A stretch of DNA of 64,000 bases from Gammaproteobacteria bacterium (GCA_024234975.1 JACKNH010000018.1:1-64000), one strand, 5' to 3'. Positions 45,759 to 55,637 are shown, counted from the stretch's first letter. Notes: generated by a model not told the origin, from the sequence alone. Numbers and translations are program-made.

Positions 45759-48185
45759 ATGTTCAAGTCGATGAGGATCTATCCTGCGCCGCTGGTTGCC
45801 GCACTTTTCGTCATGCAGGCAGACAGCGCCACGGCCGCGGACGCGAGTTTCGCCGCGCTTGCCGATGCCCCCAAGCACTGGACCCTGCTTGAGCAATACT
45901 GCACGGATTGCCACAACTTCGAGGATTGGGCCGGTGGCGTCGCGTTCGACACCATGCGGCCTGATGCCATTCCCGCTGACGCTGAAGTCTGGGAGCACAC
46001 GGTACGCAAATTGCGCGGCCGCATGATGCCACCGCCAGGACAGGATCGCCCCGACGAGAAATCCACCAACGAATTTGTCGCCTGGCTGGAGGGCTACCTC
46101 GATGAAGCGGGCACGGTTGCACCGGATGCCGGTCGGGTCGCGCTGCATCGATTGAATCGGAAAGAGTATGCCGCGGCGATCAAGGATCTCGTTGCATTGG
46201 ATGTCGACCCGGCGGCGCTGTTACCGCGCGACGATGTCAGCGATGGCTTCGACAATGTGGCCAATGTTCTCCAGGTTTCGCCGTCCTTCCTCGACCAGTA
46301 CATTGGCGCCGCGCGCATGGTGGCGGTGCAGGCGGTCGGTGAAAAGAATCCCGTGCCCGGTGGCACCCAGTATTTCGCCCGTGATTCCGGCTCACAGCGT
46401 TTCCACATCGAAGGTCTGCCGCTGGGTACGCGCGGCGGCATGCAGGTCGAGCACTGGTTCCCCGCCGACGGCGAGTATGAGATCAACATCGCCGACATGG
46501 CCCGTGCGCTATGGGTCGTGAATATGGAATTCGAAAACACCGTGCTCGTGGCCATTGATGGCAAGCGCGTTTTTGAAACCACGCTGGGCGGTGATGAAGA
46601 TATGCGCGCCATCGACCAGGATCAGGATCCCGCGGTCGATGCCATCAATTCCCGCCTCAAAGGCATCCGCTTCAAAACGACCGCCGGACCGCACCGGGTG
46701 GCGGTGACATTCCGTCAGCGCACGTTCGCCGAGTCCGATGACCGGATGCAGATCCAGGTCGAAGGTGGCGGACAGGATCGCATCCTGACGCTGGCGTCAT
46801 TTGAGATTCGCGGCCCGTATGACGTTACCGGGCTGAGCGAAACCCCCAGCCGCCGCGCCATCTTTGATTGCTATCCGCAGCAGGCTGCGGAAGAGGAGGC
46901 CTGTGCGCGTTCAATCATAGAACGGCTCGCGCGCAAGGCATTCCGGCGCCCGCTGTCCGCTGAGGACGTCGACGGCCTGATGGTGTTTTATCGGCAGGGC
47001 CATTCCCAGGAGGGCTTCGAAGGCGGCGTCCGTCGTGCGCTGACCGGCGTACTCGCCAGCCCGTTCTTCCTCTATCGCTTCGAGCAGGTGCCCGATGACG
47101 TGGCGCCAGGTTCGGCCTTCGCGTTGAATGATCTCGAACTCGCATCACGCCTGAGCTTCTTCCTCTGGAACAGCGTGCCGGATGACACCTTGCTGAAGGT
47201 CGCGGAAGCCGGAGACCTTCGCAAAGGCGATAACCTGCGCAAGCAGGTGGAACGGATGCTGGGCGATTCTCGCGCGAAGTCACTGGCATCGAATTTTGCC
47301 TACCAGTGGTTGAACATCGGCAAGCTGGATGAAGTGGTGCCGGATCCGAATATCTATCCGAACGGCACTGGCGCCGGTGACCCGCGCGCGGATTTCAAAA
47401 CCGAGATGGTGCTGTTCGTCGACAGCGTGTTCCGCGAGAACCGCAGCGTTCTCGACCTGATGACAGCCGATTACACCTACCTGAACGAAGCGCTTGCCAT
47501 CCTTTACGACGTGCCGGATGTGAAAGGCGATGAGTTCCGCCGCGTGACGCTGAAGGACGCCAACCGTTGGGGCATTCTCGGCAAGGGCGCGATGCTGATG
47601 GGGTCCTCCTATCCCAACAGAACCTCGCCGGTGCTGCGCGGTGCGTGGATTCTGGAGAACATCACCGGCACACCTCCGGCGGCGCCGCCTCCCAATGTTG
47701 AAGCCTTGCCGGAAACCGTGGCCGGCAGCCGCCCGCTGTCGGTCCGTGAGCGCATGGTCAAACATCGGGAAAATCCTTCGTGCAACGGCTGCCATGGTGT
47801 ATTGGATCCGCTTGGGTTCGCGCTGGAGAATTTCAACACGATTGGCGAATGGCGCGATTTCGATCGCTTCGCCAAGGTGGATATCGATACCACTGCTGAT
47901 ATGCCGGATGGCACCAGCGTCAGTGGCCCGATTGAGCTGCGCAAGGCGCTGCTGAAGCGGCCGGATCAGTTCGTGCAGACCTTGACCGAAAAACTGATGA
48001 CCTACGCGCTGGGGCGGACAGTGGAATACTACGACATGCCTTCGGTACGTCAGATCGTGCGCAATGCGGCACAGGACGACTACCGCTTCCAGACCATCGT
48101 AATGGGCATCGTCGACAGCGATGCCTTCCAGATGCGGCAGGTGGCCTCGGGCACCAGCCTGATTTCAGATTCGGGTAACGACTAG
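45759..48185 (+). CDS. DUF1587/DUF1592/DUF1588/DUF1585 c-type-haem protein, cassette B
   Basis: An 808-residue paralogue of 39359-41803, with a signal peptide (PLVAALFVMQADSATA). Haem motif CTDCH (Cys48-His52) in YCTDCHNFEDWAGGVAFDT; second CNGCH near residue 675 in PSCNGCHGVLDPLG. The middle contains HRLNRKEYAAAIKDLV, FRRPLSAEDVDGLM, NDLELASRLSFFLWNSVPD and NRTSPVLRGAWILE, in the same order as its paralogue. AGGAG is about 10 bases before ATG 45759. Same presumed periplasmic redox role. Confidence 0.93.
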   Translation: MFKSMRIYPAPLVAALFVMQADSATAADASFAALADAPKHWTLLEQYCTDCHNFEDWAGGVAFDTMRPDAIPADAEVWEHTVRKLRGRMMPPPGQDRPDEKSTNEFVAWLEGYLDEAGTVAPDAGRVALHRLNRKEYAAAIKDLVALDVDPAALLPRDDVSDGFDNVANVLQVSPSFLDQYIGAARMVAVQAVGEKNPVPGGTQYFARDSGSQRFHIEGLPLGTRGGMQVEHWFPADGEYEINIADMARALWVVNMEFENTVLVAIDGKRVFETTLGGDEDMRAIDQDQDPAVDAINSRLKGIRFKTTAGPHRVAVTFRQRTFAESDDRMQIQVEGGGQDRILTLASFEIRGPYDVTGLSETPSRRAIFDCYPQQAAEEEACARSIIERLARKAFRRPLSAEDVDGLMVFYRQGHSQEGFEGGVRRALTGVLASPFFLYRFEQVPDDVAPGSAFALNDLELASRLSFFLWNSVPDDTLLKVAEAGDLRKGDNLRKQVERMLGDSRAKSLASNFAYQWLNIGKLDEVVPDPNIYPNGTGAGDPRADFKTEMVLFVDSVFRENRSVLDLMTADYTYLNEALAILYDVPDVKGDEFRRVTLKDANRWGILGKGAMLMGSSYPNRTSPVLRGAWILENITGTPPAAPPPNVEALPETVAGSRPLSVRERMVKHRENPSCNGCHGVLDPLGFALENFNTIGEWRDFDRFAKVDIDTTADMPDGTSVSGPIELRKALLKRPDQFVQTLTEKLMTYALGRTVEYYDMPSVRQIVRNAAQDDYRFQTIVMGIVDSDAFQMRQVASGTSLISDSGND

Positions 48186-48249
48186 AGCAGCAAGGCAATC
48201 ATGCCAGTGCAATGCACGCGGCGCCGAAACATTCGAGGAGTCAGAAGCA

Positions 48250-49563
48250 ATGTTCATCAGCAAAAAACACCTTCCGCGCAGAACGTTTCTCCGTGGCATG
48301 GGGGCAACCATCGGGTTGCCGCTGCTCAACGCCATGGTGCCTGCCGGTGTCGCGCTGGCCAACAGCGATGCGGCGCCCAAACCCCGCATGGGCTTCGTGT
48401 ATTTTCCGCACGGCGCATTGATGGATCGCTGGTCACCGGCCACCACCGGCCGTGACTACGAAATGACGCAGATCCTCAAACCGCTGGAGAAGTATCGCGA
48501 CCAACTGACGATTGTCAGCGGTCTGCGCAACAAGGCCGGCGAAAGTGCGACACCGCATGCCATCATGGCCGGCACCTGGCTGGGTTGCGTGCCACCGGCC
48601 GTCAGCCATGACCCGCAGGCCGGCACCACTATCGACCAGGTGGCGTCCAAGGTCATCAGCCAGGACACCCCGTTCCCTTCGCTGGAATTGTGTGGTGAAG
48701 GTGGCGGCGGACCCTGCGATCCCGGGTATGGCTGCAGCTACGGCAATACCATTTCATTCCGTACGCCGAACCAGCCGCTGCCGATGGAAAACAATCCACG
48801 CAAGATTTTCTACCAGTTGTTCGGCCAGGGTAATTCGGACGAAGAGCGTCGCGCGATCGTTGACGAGACCGGCAGCATTCTCGATCTGGTGATGGAGCAC
48901 ACCGCACGTCTGCAGCGCCAGATCGGCGCCGAAGACAAGGTGATGCTGGGCGAGTACATGGAATCCATCCGCGAGGTCGAGCGCCGCGTGCAGAAGATGA
49001 AGTCACGCGATAACTCCGATCTGGCATTACCGGATGTGCCGGTCGGCGTTCCCGATGATTTCGGTGACCAGTTGAGCATCATGTTCGACCTGATCGCCCT
49101 GGCCTGGCAGGCCAACCTGACGCGCATTTCGACTTTCATGATCGCCAAGGAAGTCAGCATGCGCACGTACACCAATCTCGGCATCTCCGAAGCGTTTCAT
49201 CCGCTGTCCCACCATCAGAACAACCCGGCCAAGATGGACAACCTGGCGAAGATCCAGGTCTATCACACCCAGATGTTCGCCCGGTTCATCGATCGACTGG
49301 CGTCGGTGCAGGACGGTGATGGCACGTTGCTGGATCATTCCATAGTGCTATACGGCAGCAACATGAGTAACAGTGACAAGCACAACAATGATCCGTTACC
49401 GTCGGCCGTACTTGGCCGCGGGTTCGGTCGTATCAAGGGTGGGCAGCATCTGCAGTTTCCGCAGGACACACCGCTGGCCAACCTGATGCACACGCTGCTG
49501 GACCGCGCCGGCGTGCCGGTCGAAACCTTCGGTGACAGCACCGGCATCATGGCGGAGGTCTGA
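48250..49563 (+). CDS. Tat-exported DUF1552 protein, cassette B
   Basis: A 437-residue paralogue of 38009-39328 with a near-identical twin-arginine start (HLPRRTFLRGMGATIGLPLL). Body motifs repeat: FVYFPHGALMDRW, TWLGCVPPAVSHDP, GGGPCDPGYGCSYGNT, LDHSIVLYGSNMSNSDKHN and GVPVETFGDSTG. It lies 64 bases after the haem-protein gene and is followed after 3 bases by the ankyrin gene. Function unknown. Confidence 0.9.
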   Translation: MFISKKHLPRRTFLRGMGATIGLPLLNAMVPAGVALANSDAAPKPRMGFVYFPHGALMDRWSPATTGRDYEMTQILKPLEKYRDQLTIVSGLRNKAGESATPHAIMAGTWLGCVPPAVSHDPQAGTTIDQVASKVISQDTPFPSLELCGEGGGGPCDPGYGCSYGNTISFRTPNQPLPMENNPRKIFYQLFGQGNSDEERRAIVDETGSILDLVMEHTARLQRQIGAEDKVMLGEYMESIREVERRVQKMKSRDNSDLALPDVPVGVPDDFGDQLSIMFDLIALAWQANLTRISTFMIAKEVSMRTYTNLGISEAFHPLSHHQNNPAKMDNLAKIQVYHTQMFARFIDRLASVQDGDGTLLDHSIVLYGSNMSNSDKHNNDPLPSAVLGRGFGRIKGGQHLQFPQDTPLANLMHTLLDRAGVPVETFGDSTGIMAEV

Positions 49564-49566
49564 GGC

Positions 49567-51078
49567 ATGGTCGTACGTCGCGGAATTCTGCTGCCTTCAC
49601 TGCTCGTGATGGCATCGGTGCTTGGCTGGCAACAGAGCCAGGCGGCGGATGACCTGACCCTGGCCGATGCCATACGCATCAAGGATCGCGCCGCAGCGCT
49701 GGCGCTGGTCAAGGCGGGAGCCGACGTCAACGCGATGGAAGCAGACGCGACCACGCCGCTGATGTGGGCGGCCCACCATGGCGACGGGGAACTTGTCAAA
49801 CGGCTGCTCAAGGCCGGCGCCGATGCAAAGCGCGTGAATGATTACGGCGTGACGGCGATGAGTGAAGCCGCTGCCATCGGCAATACCGAAGTCATCAGCG
49901 CCTTGCTCAAGGCCGGCGCTGATGTCGAGTCGAGGAATCCGGAAGGCCAGACCGCACTGATGGCGGTTGCACGCACAGGTAATGTGGACGCGGCGAAGTT
50001 GCTGGTAAAAGCCGGCGCTGACGTCAATGCCACCGAAGGCTGGGGCGGACAGAGCGCGTTGATGTGGGCGGCAGCACAGCAGCAGCCGGCCATGGTGGCT
50101 TACCTCATCAAGGCCGGCGCGGATGTGAATGCGCGCGGCAAAGTGTATCAATGGCAGCGTAAGGTCACCGCCGAACCGCGCCCCAAGGATATGAACAAGG
50201 GCGGCTTCACGCCGTTGCTGTACGCGGCGCGTGAAGGCTGCACCGAATGCGCCCGTGCACTGGTGGCTGGCGGCGCTGATATGAACGCCACTGATCCGGA
50301 TCGTGTAACACCACTGGTGCTGGCGCTGCTCAATCTTCACTTCGATTTTGCGGCCTATCTCATCGAGGCCGGCGCCGACGTCAACAAGTGGGACCTGTAC
50401 GGGCGCACTCCCGTTTACGCAGCAGTGGATTTGAATACGTTGCCGGTCGGTGGGCGCACCGATGTCCCTTCCCAGGATCGCACGACCGCGGTCGACGTGG
50501 CTTCAATGCTGCTCGCGGCCGGCGCCAACCCCAATATTCAGCTCAAGCTGCGGCCGCCGTATCGCAACGTGCCGTTTGATCGGGGTGGCGACCAGGTGTT
50601 GTCAACGGGTGCGACGCCGTTGCTGCGCGCGGCCAAGGCCAGTGATGACGCGATGATCGAAGTGTTGCTCGCGCATGGCGCGCTGGTTGATTTGCCCAAT
50701 GCCGAAGGCGTCACGCCACTGATGGTGGCGGCCGGGCTGGAACATAATTTCAATCCGACGCGCGGCCGCTACAAGACCGACGAGCAAGGCGTTGCGACCA
50801 TGCAGCTGCTGCTTTCTGCAGGCGCGGCCATTGATCGTGCGGACAAGCGCGGTCGTACCGCGTTGCACGGCGCAGCCAAGAAGGGCTGGACCAATACCGT
50901 GCGGTTCCTGGTGGAACATGGCGCAGATCCGCTGTCGCCGGACGCCAGTGGTCTGAGTGCAATGGATTATGCGAAAGGCAATTACAAGCCGGCGTTTCTG
51001 GAGCCACCGCCACAGCCCCATGTTGAAACGGTGGCTGTTCTGCAGCAGCATCTCGACGCCGCCGGCAGCGGCGCCTGA
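49567..51078 (+). CDS. Exported ankyrin-repeat protein, cassette B
   Basis: A 503-residue paralogue of 36487-38007. The leader is signal-like (ILLPSLLVMASVLGWQQSQAA); about ten ankyrin repeats follow, including LLKAGADAKRVNDYG, GQTALMAVARTGNVDAAK and GRTALHGAAKKGWTNTVR. The insert LRPPYRNVPFDRGG and the pair EGCTECARAL (near residue 224) match cassette A. It starts three bases after the DUF1552 stop, so translational coupling is likely. Presumed periplasmic scaffold. Confidence 0.88.
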   Translation: MVVRRGILLPSLLVMASVLGWQQSQAADDLTLADAIRIKDRAAALALVKAGADVNAMEADATTPLMWAAHHGDGELVKRLLKAGADAKRVNDYGVTAMSEAAAIGNTEVISALLKAGADVESRNPEGQTALMAVARTGNVDAAKLLVKAGADVNATEGWGGQSALMWAAAQQQPAMVAYLIKAGADVNARGKVYQWQRKVTAEPRPKDMNKGGFTPLLYAAREGCTECARALVAGGADMNATDPDRVTPLVLALLNLHFDFAAYLIEAGADVNKWDLYGRTPVYAAVDLNTLPVGGRTDVPSQDRTTAVDVASMLLAAGANPNIQLKLRPPYRNVPFDRGGDQVLSTGATPLLRAAKASDDAMIEVLLAHGALVDLPNAEGVTPLMVAAGLEHNFNPTRGRYKTDEQGVATMQLLLSAGAAIDRADKRGRTALHGAAKKGWTNTVRFLVEHGADPLSPDASGLSAMDYAKGNYKPAFLEPPPQPHVETVAVLQQHLDAAGSGA

Positions 51079-51090
51079 TTCCCCTGAGCA

Positions 51091-51110
51091 GTGCGTCCGC
51101 CCGGACGCAC
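51091..51110. terminator. Perfect hairpin between convergent ankyrin and flavin reductase genes
   Basis: GTGCGTCCG and CGGACGCAC form a nine-pair stem with a minimal loop, 13 bases past the ankyrin stop and just before the end of the minus-strand gene. No strong T tract; a shared terminator is plausible. Confidence 0.5.
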
Positions 51111-51116
51111 AGCGCT

Positions 51117-51779
51117 TTAATCGACTGCCCGCGTTCCGGTCAATCCCGCCAACCGCGTCCCGGTCGCATTTGGCGGCAGCATGCTGAAAGCCTTGTCGAC
51201 ATAGGTGTAATCGTAGTAGCCCATACGTGCCAACGGCTTGATGCTGACCACATCGATGCGACCGTCTTCGGTGATGAACCTGTCATCGATATGAATCTGC
51301 ACGACCCTGCCGATAACCAGATCGCAGGTACCGGTCTTGCCTTCACCGGGCAGACGCACGGTCTGGACGTGGCGGCATTCGAACTGAATGGGGGATTCAG
51401 CAACACGCGGCGGCCGAACCTTCAACGATGGCGCCTTGGTGACACCAGCGACTTCGAATTCGTCGATTTCCGGGGGCAGCACGGCCGATGACAGGTTGAC
51501 CGCTTCACGCAGATCATACGTTGCCATGTTCCACACAAACTCACCGGTCGCCTCGATATTCACGACGGTGTCCTTGCGCTGGCCGTCGAAGGTCTGATTG
51601 GCGGCAATCATCACCATCGGCGGATCGAAGCTGAGATTCTGAAACTGGCTGTACGGCGCCAGGTTGTCGATACCGGTGGCGCTGGTGGTGGAAATCCAGC
51701 CGATCGGGCGTGGCACCACGCATGACTTGAAGGGGCTGTACTGGAAACCGTGATCTTCCTTGTCGGGATCGTAGTGCAT
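51117..51779 (-). CDS. Flavin reductase-like, FMN-binding split-barrel protein
   Basis: A 220-residue protein of the flavin reductase-like family: SPFKSCVVPRPIGWISTT at the N-terminus, NLAPYSQFQNLSFDPPMVM and FECRHVQTVRLP with a downstream HIDDRFITEDGRID block. Members bind FMN and reduce it with NAD(P)H, or serve other roles; the exact activity here is open. Third gene of a corA - MFS - flavin reductase series with short gaps. Confidence 0.85.
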   Translation of the reverse strand: MHYDPDKEDHGFQYSPFKSCVVPRPIGWISTTSATGIDNLAPYSQFQNLSFDPPMVMIAANQTFDGQRKDTVVNIEATGEFVWNMATYDLREAVNLSSAVLPPEIDEFEVAGVTKAPSLKVRPPRVAESPIQFECRHVQTVRLPGEGKTGTCDLVIGRVVQIHIDDRFITEDGRIDVVSIKPLARMGYYDYTYVDKAFSMLPPNATGTRLAGLTGTRAVD

Positions 51780-51791
51780 GGAGGGCGCCTT

Positions 51792-52967
51792 TCAGATTTT
51801 TGTCACGTGCGATTGTTTGCGGCCAGGTACGGTTCTCATCAACCAGAGGTACATCGCGATTCCGACGACCATGATGCCGGCCGCGCTGTGAAAGCCGGTG
51901 GCGAGATCGGTGCGGTCGGTAATTGCGCCGATGGTCATCGGGCCGACGCCGCTACCGAATTGCATTGCGCCAAGTGATACCGCCATGGCCGTTCCCATGC
52001 CGTGAGCCCGACCGCGTTCGACCACGTAGGCCGACGTCGCTGGTTGCGTCAGGACCATGCCGAAGCCGAGCACAACGTTGGCGGCGAACAAGCCCCAGAA
52101 TCCCGCGGCGGCCGGGAACAGCATCAATGCCGTGATCGCGAGAATATGGCCCGAGGTTGCCTGTACCTTGCGGTTGTGGGAATCGGCGAAGCGTCCGGAC
52201 CAGGTTTGCAGCAGCGTGATCGGGCTGCGCGATGCGAGCAGCAGACCAATCAACGTCGTGCTGAGTGCGAGGTTGTGATTAGCGAGAATCGGCAGAAAAG
52301 TCATGCTGACGCCCATCGACAGACCGGTCATGACCTGCAGCGCAGCGGCGCCACGCATGACCGGGTCCCCCACCAGTGCGCGGAAGTTCAGCCGCGGGAC
52401 CTCGGCATGGGTTCGCGAAGGGCGGTCCTTGAGCAGGAACACCGCCGCCAGAAAGCTCAGTGTCATGGCGACTCCCGAAGCGCCGAACAGGAATTGCATG
52501 CCAAACAAATCGTTCAACGCGCCACCGAATAAGGGGCCTGCGCCGATGCCGGCAAACATCACCGCATTGAACATACCCATCCATTTGCCTTCCTCACCAT
52601 GCGGAATCAGATCGCCGAGGAACGCCTGCGCGACCGGCAGATGCAGGCTGAAACACAACCCCTGCATCCCGCGCAAGACAATCAATTCGGTTGGCGAATC
52701 GGCCCACATGAAACAGAACGCGGTGATTGCCAGCACAAACAATCCCAGCGCCATGAACCGCTTGCGCCCGTAACGGTCGGACAGCGGGCCGATGAACGGC
52801 AGCGTCAGCAGGTTCGAAAAGGATGTCGCCGCTGCGATCATGCCAAGCTCGGCACTGCTGGCGCCCAGCGTGGAACCGAAAATCGGCAGCAAGGGCATGA
52901 CAACGCCAAAACCGATCATCGAAATGAACATGGTCCCGGAAAGGGTGGCGAAGGCGAGTTTATCCAT
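51792..52967 (-). CDS. Major facilitator superfamily transporter
   Basis: A 391-residue membrane protein with 12 predicted helices. The loop 2-3 motif of drug:H+ antiporters is visible (GPLSDRYGRKRFMALG), and VLGFGMVLTQPATSAYVV fits the second half. The closest general style is multidrug or organic-compound MFS exporters. It starts 18 bases after corA and ends 12 bases before the flavin reductase-like gene. Substrate unknown. Confidence 0.87.
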   Translation of the reverse strand: MDKLAFATLSGTMFISMIGFGVVMPLLPIFGSTLGASSAELGMIAAATSFSNLLTLPFIGPLSDRYGRKRFMALGLFVLAITAFCFMWADSPTELIVLRGMQGLCFSLHLPVAQAFLGDLIPHGEEGKWMGMFNAVMFAGIGAGPLFGGALNDLFGMQFLFGASGVAMTLSFLAAVFLLKDRPSRTHAEVPRLNFRALVGDPVMRGAAALQVMTGLSMGVSMTFLPILANHNLALSTTLIGLLLASRSPITLLQTWSGRFADSHNRKVQATSGHILAITALMLFPAAAGFWGLFAANVVLGFGMVLTQPATSAYVVERGRAHGMGTAMAVSLGAMQFGSGVGPMTIGAITDRTDLATGFHSAAGIMVVGIAMYLWLMRTVPGRKQSHVTKI

Positions 52968-52985
52968 GGGCGCGATGGCGTGCAG

Positions 52986-54104
52986 TCATCGCTGGTCCTT
53001 CAGCCAACCCTTGCGCCAGAACCAGACCAGCAGCGCCAGCGCGGCCAGCGCCATGACGCCGATCACAGTGATATAGCCGTAGCGCCAACCAAGTTCCGGC
53101 ATGTTCCATGGAGAGACCTCGCGATCGAAGTTCATGCCGTAGAGGCTGGCGATGAAACTCAACGGAATGAAGATGGTGGCGATGATCGTCAGCACCTTCA
53201 TGATTTCATTGAGCCGGTTGGCCTGATTCGACAGATGCAGTTCAAGCAGGCCGGCGGCAATTTCGCGGTAGGTTTCCAGCATGTCCAGAATCTGCACCGC
53301 GTGATCCTGGCAGTCCCGCAGGTAGACCTCGGTTTCGCTTTGCAGAAAGGAATCGCCGAAGCGCATGAGCGAATTCACCATTTCGCGGTGAGGCCATATC
53401 GTACGCCGCATATCGATCAACATGCGCCGGACTTCGTGCAGTGGCGCAAAACCGGCCGGTTCCTCGCGCTTGAGTACCTGGTCCTCGAGTTGCTCAAGAC
53501 GATCCCCCAGCTGTTCCATGGCCGGAAAATAGCTGTCGAGAATGGCGTCAAGCAACAGGTAGGTGAGATGTCCGGCGGACATCTGACGCAGCGATCCGGT
53601 GGCGCACAGCCGCGTGCGCAACTGGGCGAACGAGTCGTCGGGGATCTCCTGAAAGGAAATGACGAACTGCTTGCCCAGTACAATGGATATCTGTTCGGAG
53701 CGGAACTCCTGCTGAATCTGCATCAGGTGTGCGACGACATACAGTTCGCGGCCGTAATCCTCGGTCTTCGCGCGTTGGTGGACATTGACGATGTCCTCGC
53801 GCACCAGCGGATGGATCTCGAACATCCGCGCGATGGTCTGCAACATGTCGACATCGCGCAAACCCATGACGTCCAACCAGATCAGATGACCTTCGGCAAT
53901 GACGCGCTCTACCTCGGCAAGGCTCGCGACCGGATGTTCGTGCGTCCCCTTGGCGTCGAATGTGGTGAGCCTGAATGTCGTCGGATGCGCATTGGGATCG
54001 GGCAGGAGCTGTCCGGGCGCGCTGCCGGCGGCAGTACGTTTGACGAAATGCTTGCGCCGGCTGCCACGGCGGCGCGCCGGCTCTCTTGGCGTTGTGTCAG
54101 TCAT
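52986..54104 (-). CDS. CorA-family divalent-cation transporter
   Basis: A 372-residue protein. A long cytoplasmic helical part (PHREMVNSLMRF, ETYREIAAGLLELHLSN) is followed by two C-terminal helices and the family's selectivity motif GMN (SLYGMNFD). The N-terminus carries a basic leader (RRRGSRRKHF). Members are Mg2+, Co2+, Ni2+ or Zn2+ channels; the branch is not resolved. Divergent from the Nramp-like gene, and first of a three-gene unit. Confidence 0.93.
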   Translation of the reverse strand: MTDTTPREPARRRGSRRKHFVKRTAAGSAPGQLLPDPNAHPTTFRLTTFDAKGTHEHPVASLAEVERVIAEGHLIWLDVMGLRDVDMLQTIARMFEIHPLVREDIVNVHQRAKTEDYGRELYVVAHLMQIQQEFRSEQISIVLGKQFVISFQEIPDDSFAQLRTRLCATGSLRQMSAGHLTYLLLDAILDSYFPAMEQLGDRLEQLEDQVLKREEPAGFAPLHEVRRMLIDMRRTIWPHREMVNSLMRFGDSFLQSETEVYLRDCQDHAVQILDMLETYREIAAGLLELHLSNQANRLNEIMKVLTIIATIFIPLSFIASLYGMNFDREVSPWNMPELGWRYGYITVIGVMALAALALLVWFWRKGWLKDQR

Positions 54105-54340
54105 GGGAACCGCGTCTCCCGGGCAGATATGCCCGGAAATCGGTGACTTTCAACCTCTCGCATAGTCTGGGGCCGGGAATCGACGGGACCGCCGATGGCG
54201 CACTTCATGGCAACGCACATCTGGCCCCGGGTATTTAGTACCATCCTAGTTTACGCAATGCGGCGTGCGCTGTCAGGACAGCACGCGAAGCCTTGAAGTT
54301 GGCGTGGCAACGAATCTGGCGGGATAACAGGGGGACGGGC

Positions 54341-55567
54341 GTGCGAGAAAGATTGTTGGCATTTCTGCGGATTTTCGGCCCCGGTATGCTGGTCGCTGCG
54401 ACGGGTGTCGGCGCTGCGGATCTGGCCACGGCTTCGTTCGCCGGCAGCCATTACGGCACGGCGATCCTGTGGGCGGTCGTTGTCGGCGCGTTTCTCAAAT
54501 TCGTGGTCAATGAAGGCCTCGCACGCTGGCAGCTCGCCACCGGTACCACGCTGCTGGAGGGCGTGGCGATGCGGCTGGGTCGACCGACCATGTGGCTGTT
54601 CATGCCGTACCTGGTGTTATGGTCGTTCTTTACCGGCACCGCCATGATGAGTGGCTGTGGCGTGACGCTGCACGCGTTGATTCCGGTGTTTGATGATCCA
54701 GCGCATGGCAAGGCATTTTTCGGCATCGCCGCCAGCGTCATCGGCTACGGCTGTGTCTGGTACGGCGGCTACCGGTTATTCGAGAAGTTGATGGCGGTCT
54801 GCATCGGCATCATGTTCATCACCGTGGTGGTCATGGCCATTGTGCTCTGGCCGGGTATCGGCGAGATCGCACGCGGCCTGTTCATCCCTTCGATCCCTGA
54901 TGACGGCGGTCTGGGAATCCAGTGGACGGTGGCTTTGATCGGCGGTGTCGGCGGCACGGTCACGATTCTTTCCTACAGCTACTGGATTCGCGAGGAGGGA
55001 CGAACATCACCCGCGGCGCTGACCGATTGTCGTATCGATCTGGCTGCGGGCTATCTGATGACGGCGTTGTTCGGACTCAGTGTGGTCATCATCGGCAGCA
55101 CCGTGGATATCGCCCGCAACGATGCCGGCATGCTGGTGGCGCTGTCGGACCAGTTGCAAACGCATCTCGGGCCGATAGGTCGTTGGATGTTCCTGCTGGG
55201 CGTGCTCGGCGCCGTATTCAGTTCACTGCTTGGCGTATGGCAGGCAACACCGTACATCTTTGCCGACACGCTGGCCTTGATCCGCGGCCGTGACGCCGGT
55301 ACGTCACTGTCGACTGCCGCGCCAGCGTATCGCTGGTACCTGTTCGCGATGGCCACCCTTCCAGCCATTGGCCTGTTTCGCAGTTTTCAGGATATCCAGC
55401 GCGTCTATGCCGTCGTCGGCGCCTTCATCGTGCCGTTGTTGGCGTTGGCCTTGATCATTCTGAACAGCCGGGCGGCATGGGTAGGCGCGGAGCATCGCAA
55501 TCGCCCGTTGACCGTGCTGATCCTGGCCGCAACACTGGGATTCTTCGTCTGGATTGCGGTGAGATGA
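54341..55567 (+). CDS. Divergent Nramp-family metal transporter
   Basis: A protein of about 408 residues with 10-11 hydrophobic helices. GPGMLVAATGVGAADLATAS occupies the TM1 position where canonical Nramp has DPGN (here G..AD), and GGVGGTVTILSYSYW occupies the TM6 position of the metal-binding MPH motif, which is absent. Overall helices, AGSHYGTAILW and length fit Nramp. The substrate is thus unlikely to be bound in the usual way. GTG 54341 is preferred (AGGGGGACGG six bases upstream) over TTG 54293. Confidence 0.8.
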   Translation: MRERLLAFLRIFGPGMLVAATGVGAADLATASFAGSHYGTAILWAVVVGAFLKFVVNEGLARWQLATGTTLLEGVAMRLGRPTMWLFMPYLVLWSFFTGTAMMSGCGVTLHALIPVFDDPAHGKAFFGIAASVIGYGCVWYGGYRLFEKLMAVCIGIMFITVVVMAIVLWPGIGEIARGLFIPSIPDDGGLGIQWTVALIGGVGGTVTILSYSYWIREEGRTSPAALTDCRIDLAAGYLMTALFGLSVVIIGSTVDIARNDAGMLVALSDQLQTHLGPIGRWMFLLGVLGAVFSSLLGVWQATPYIFADTLALIRGRDAGTSLSTAAPAYRWYLFAMATLPAIGLFRSFQDIQRVYAVVGAFIVPLLALALIILNSRAAWVGAEHRNRPLTVLILAATLGFFVWIAVR

Positions 55568-55637
55568 TTCCTGCATCACTGAGCGCTTCACGCGCGGACT
55601 AGGCGAAGCCGCCGAGGACCGTTACAATCCGCGTCCC

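Noticed and set aside
52599..54146. 515-codon plus-strand frame antisense to MFS and corA
   Set aside because: It spans two confident minus-strand genes, has no domain and an improbable composition.
54105..54340. Metal riboswitch (yybP-ykoY or M-box) upstream of corA/Nramp
   Set aside because: Several hairpins are visible, such as GCGTGC...GCACGC near 54262, but I cannot find the conserved core of either riboswitch.
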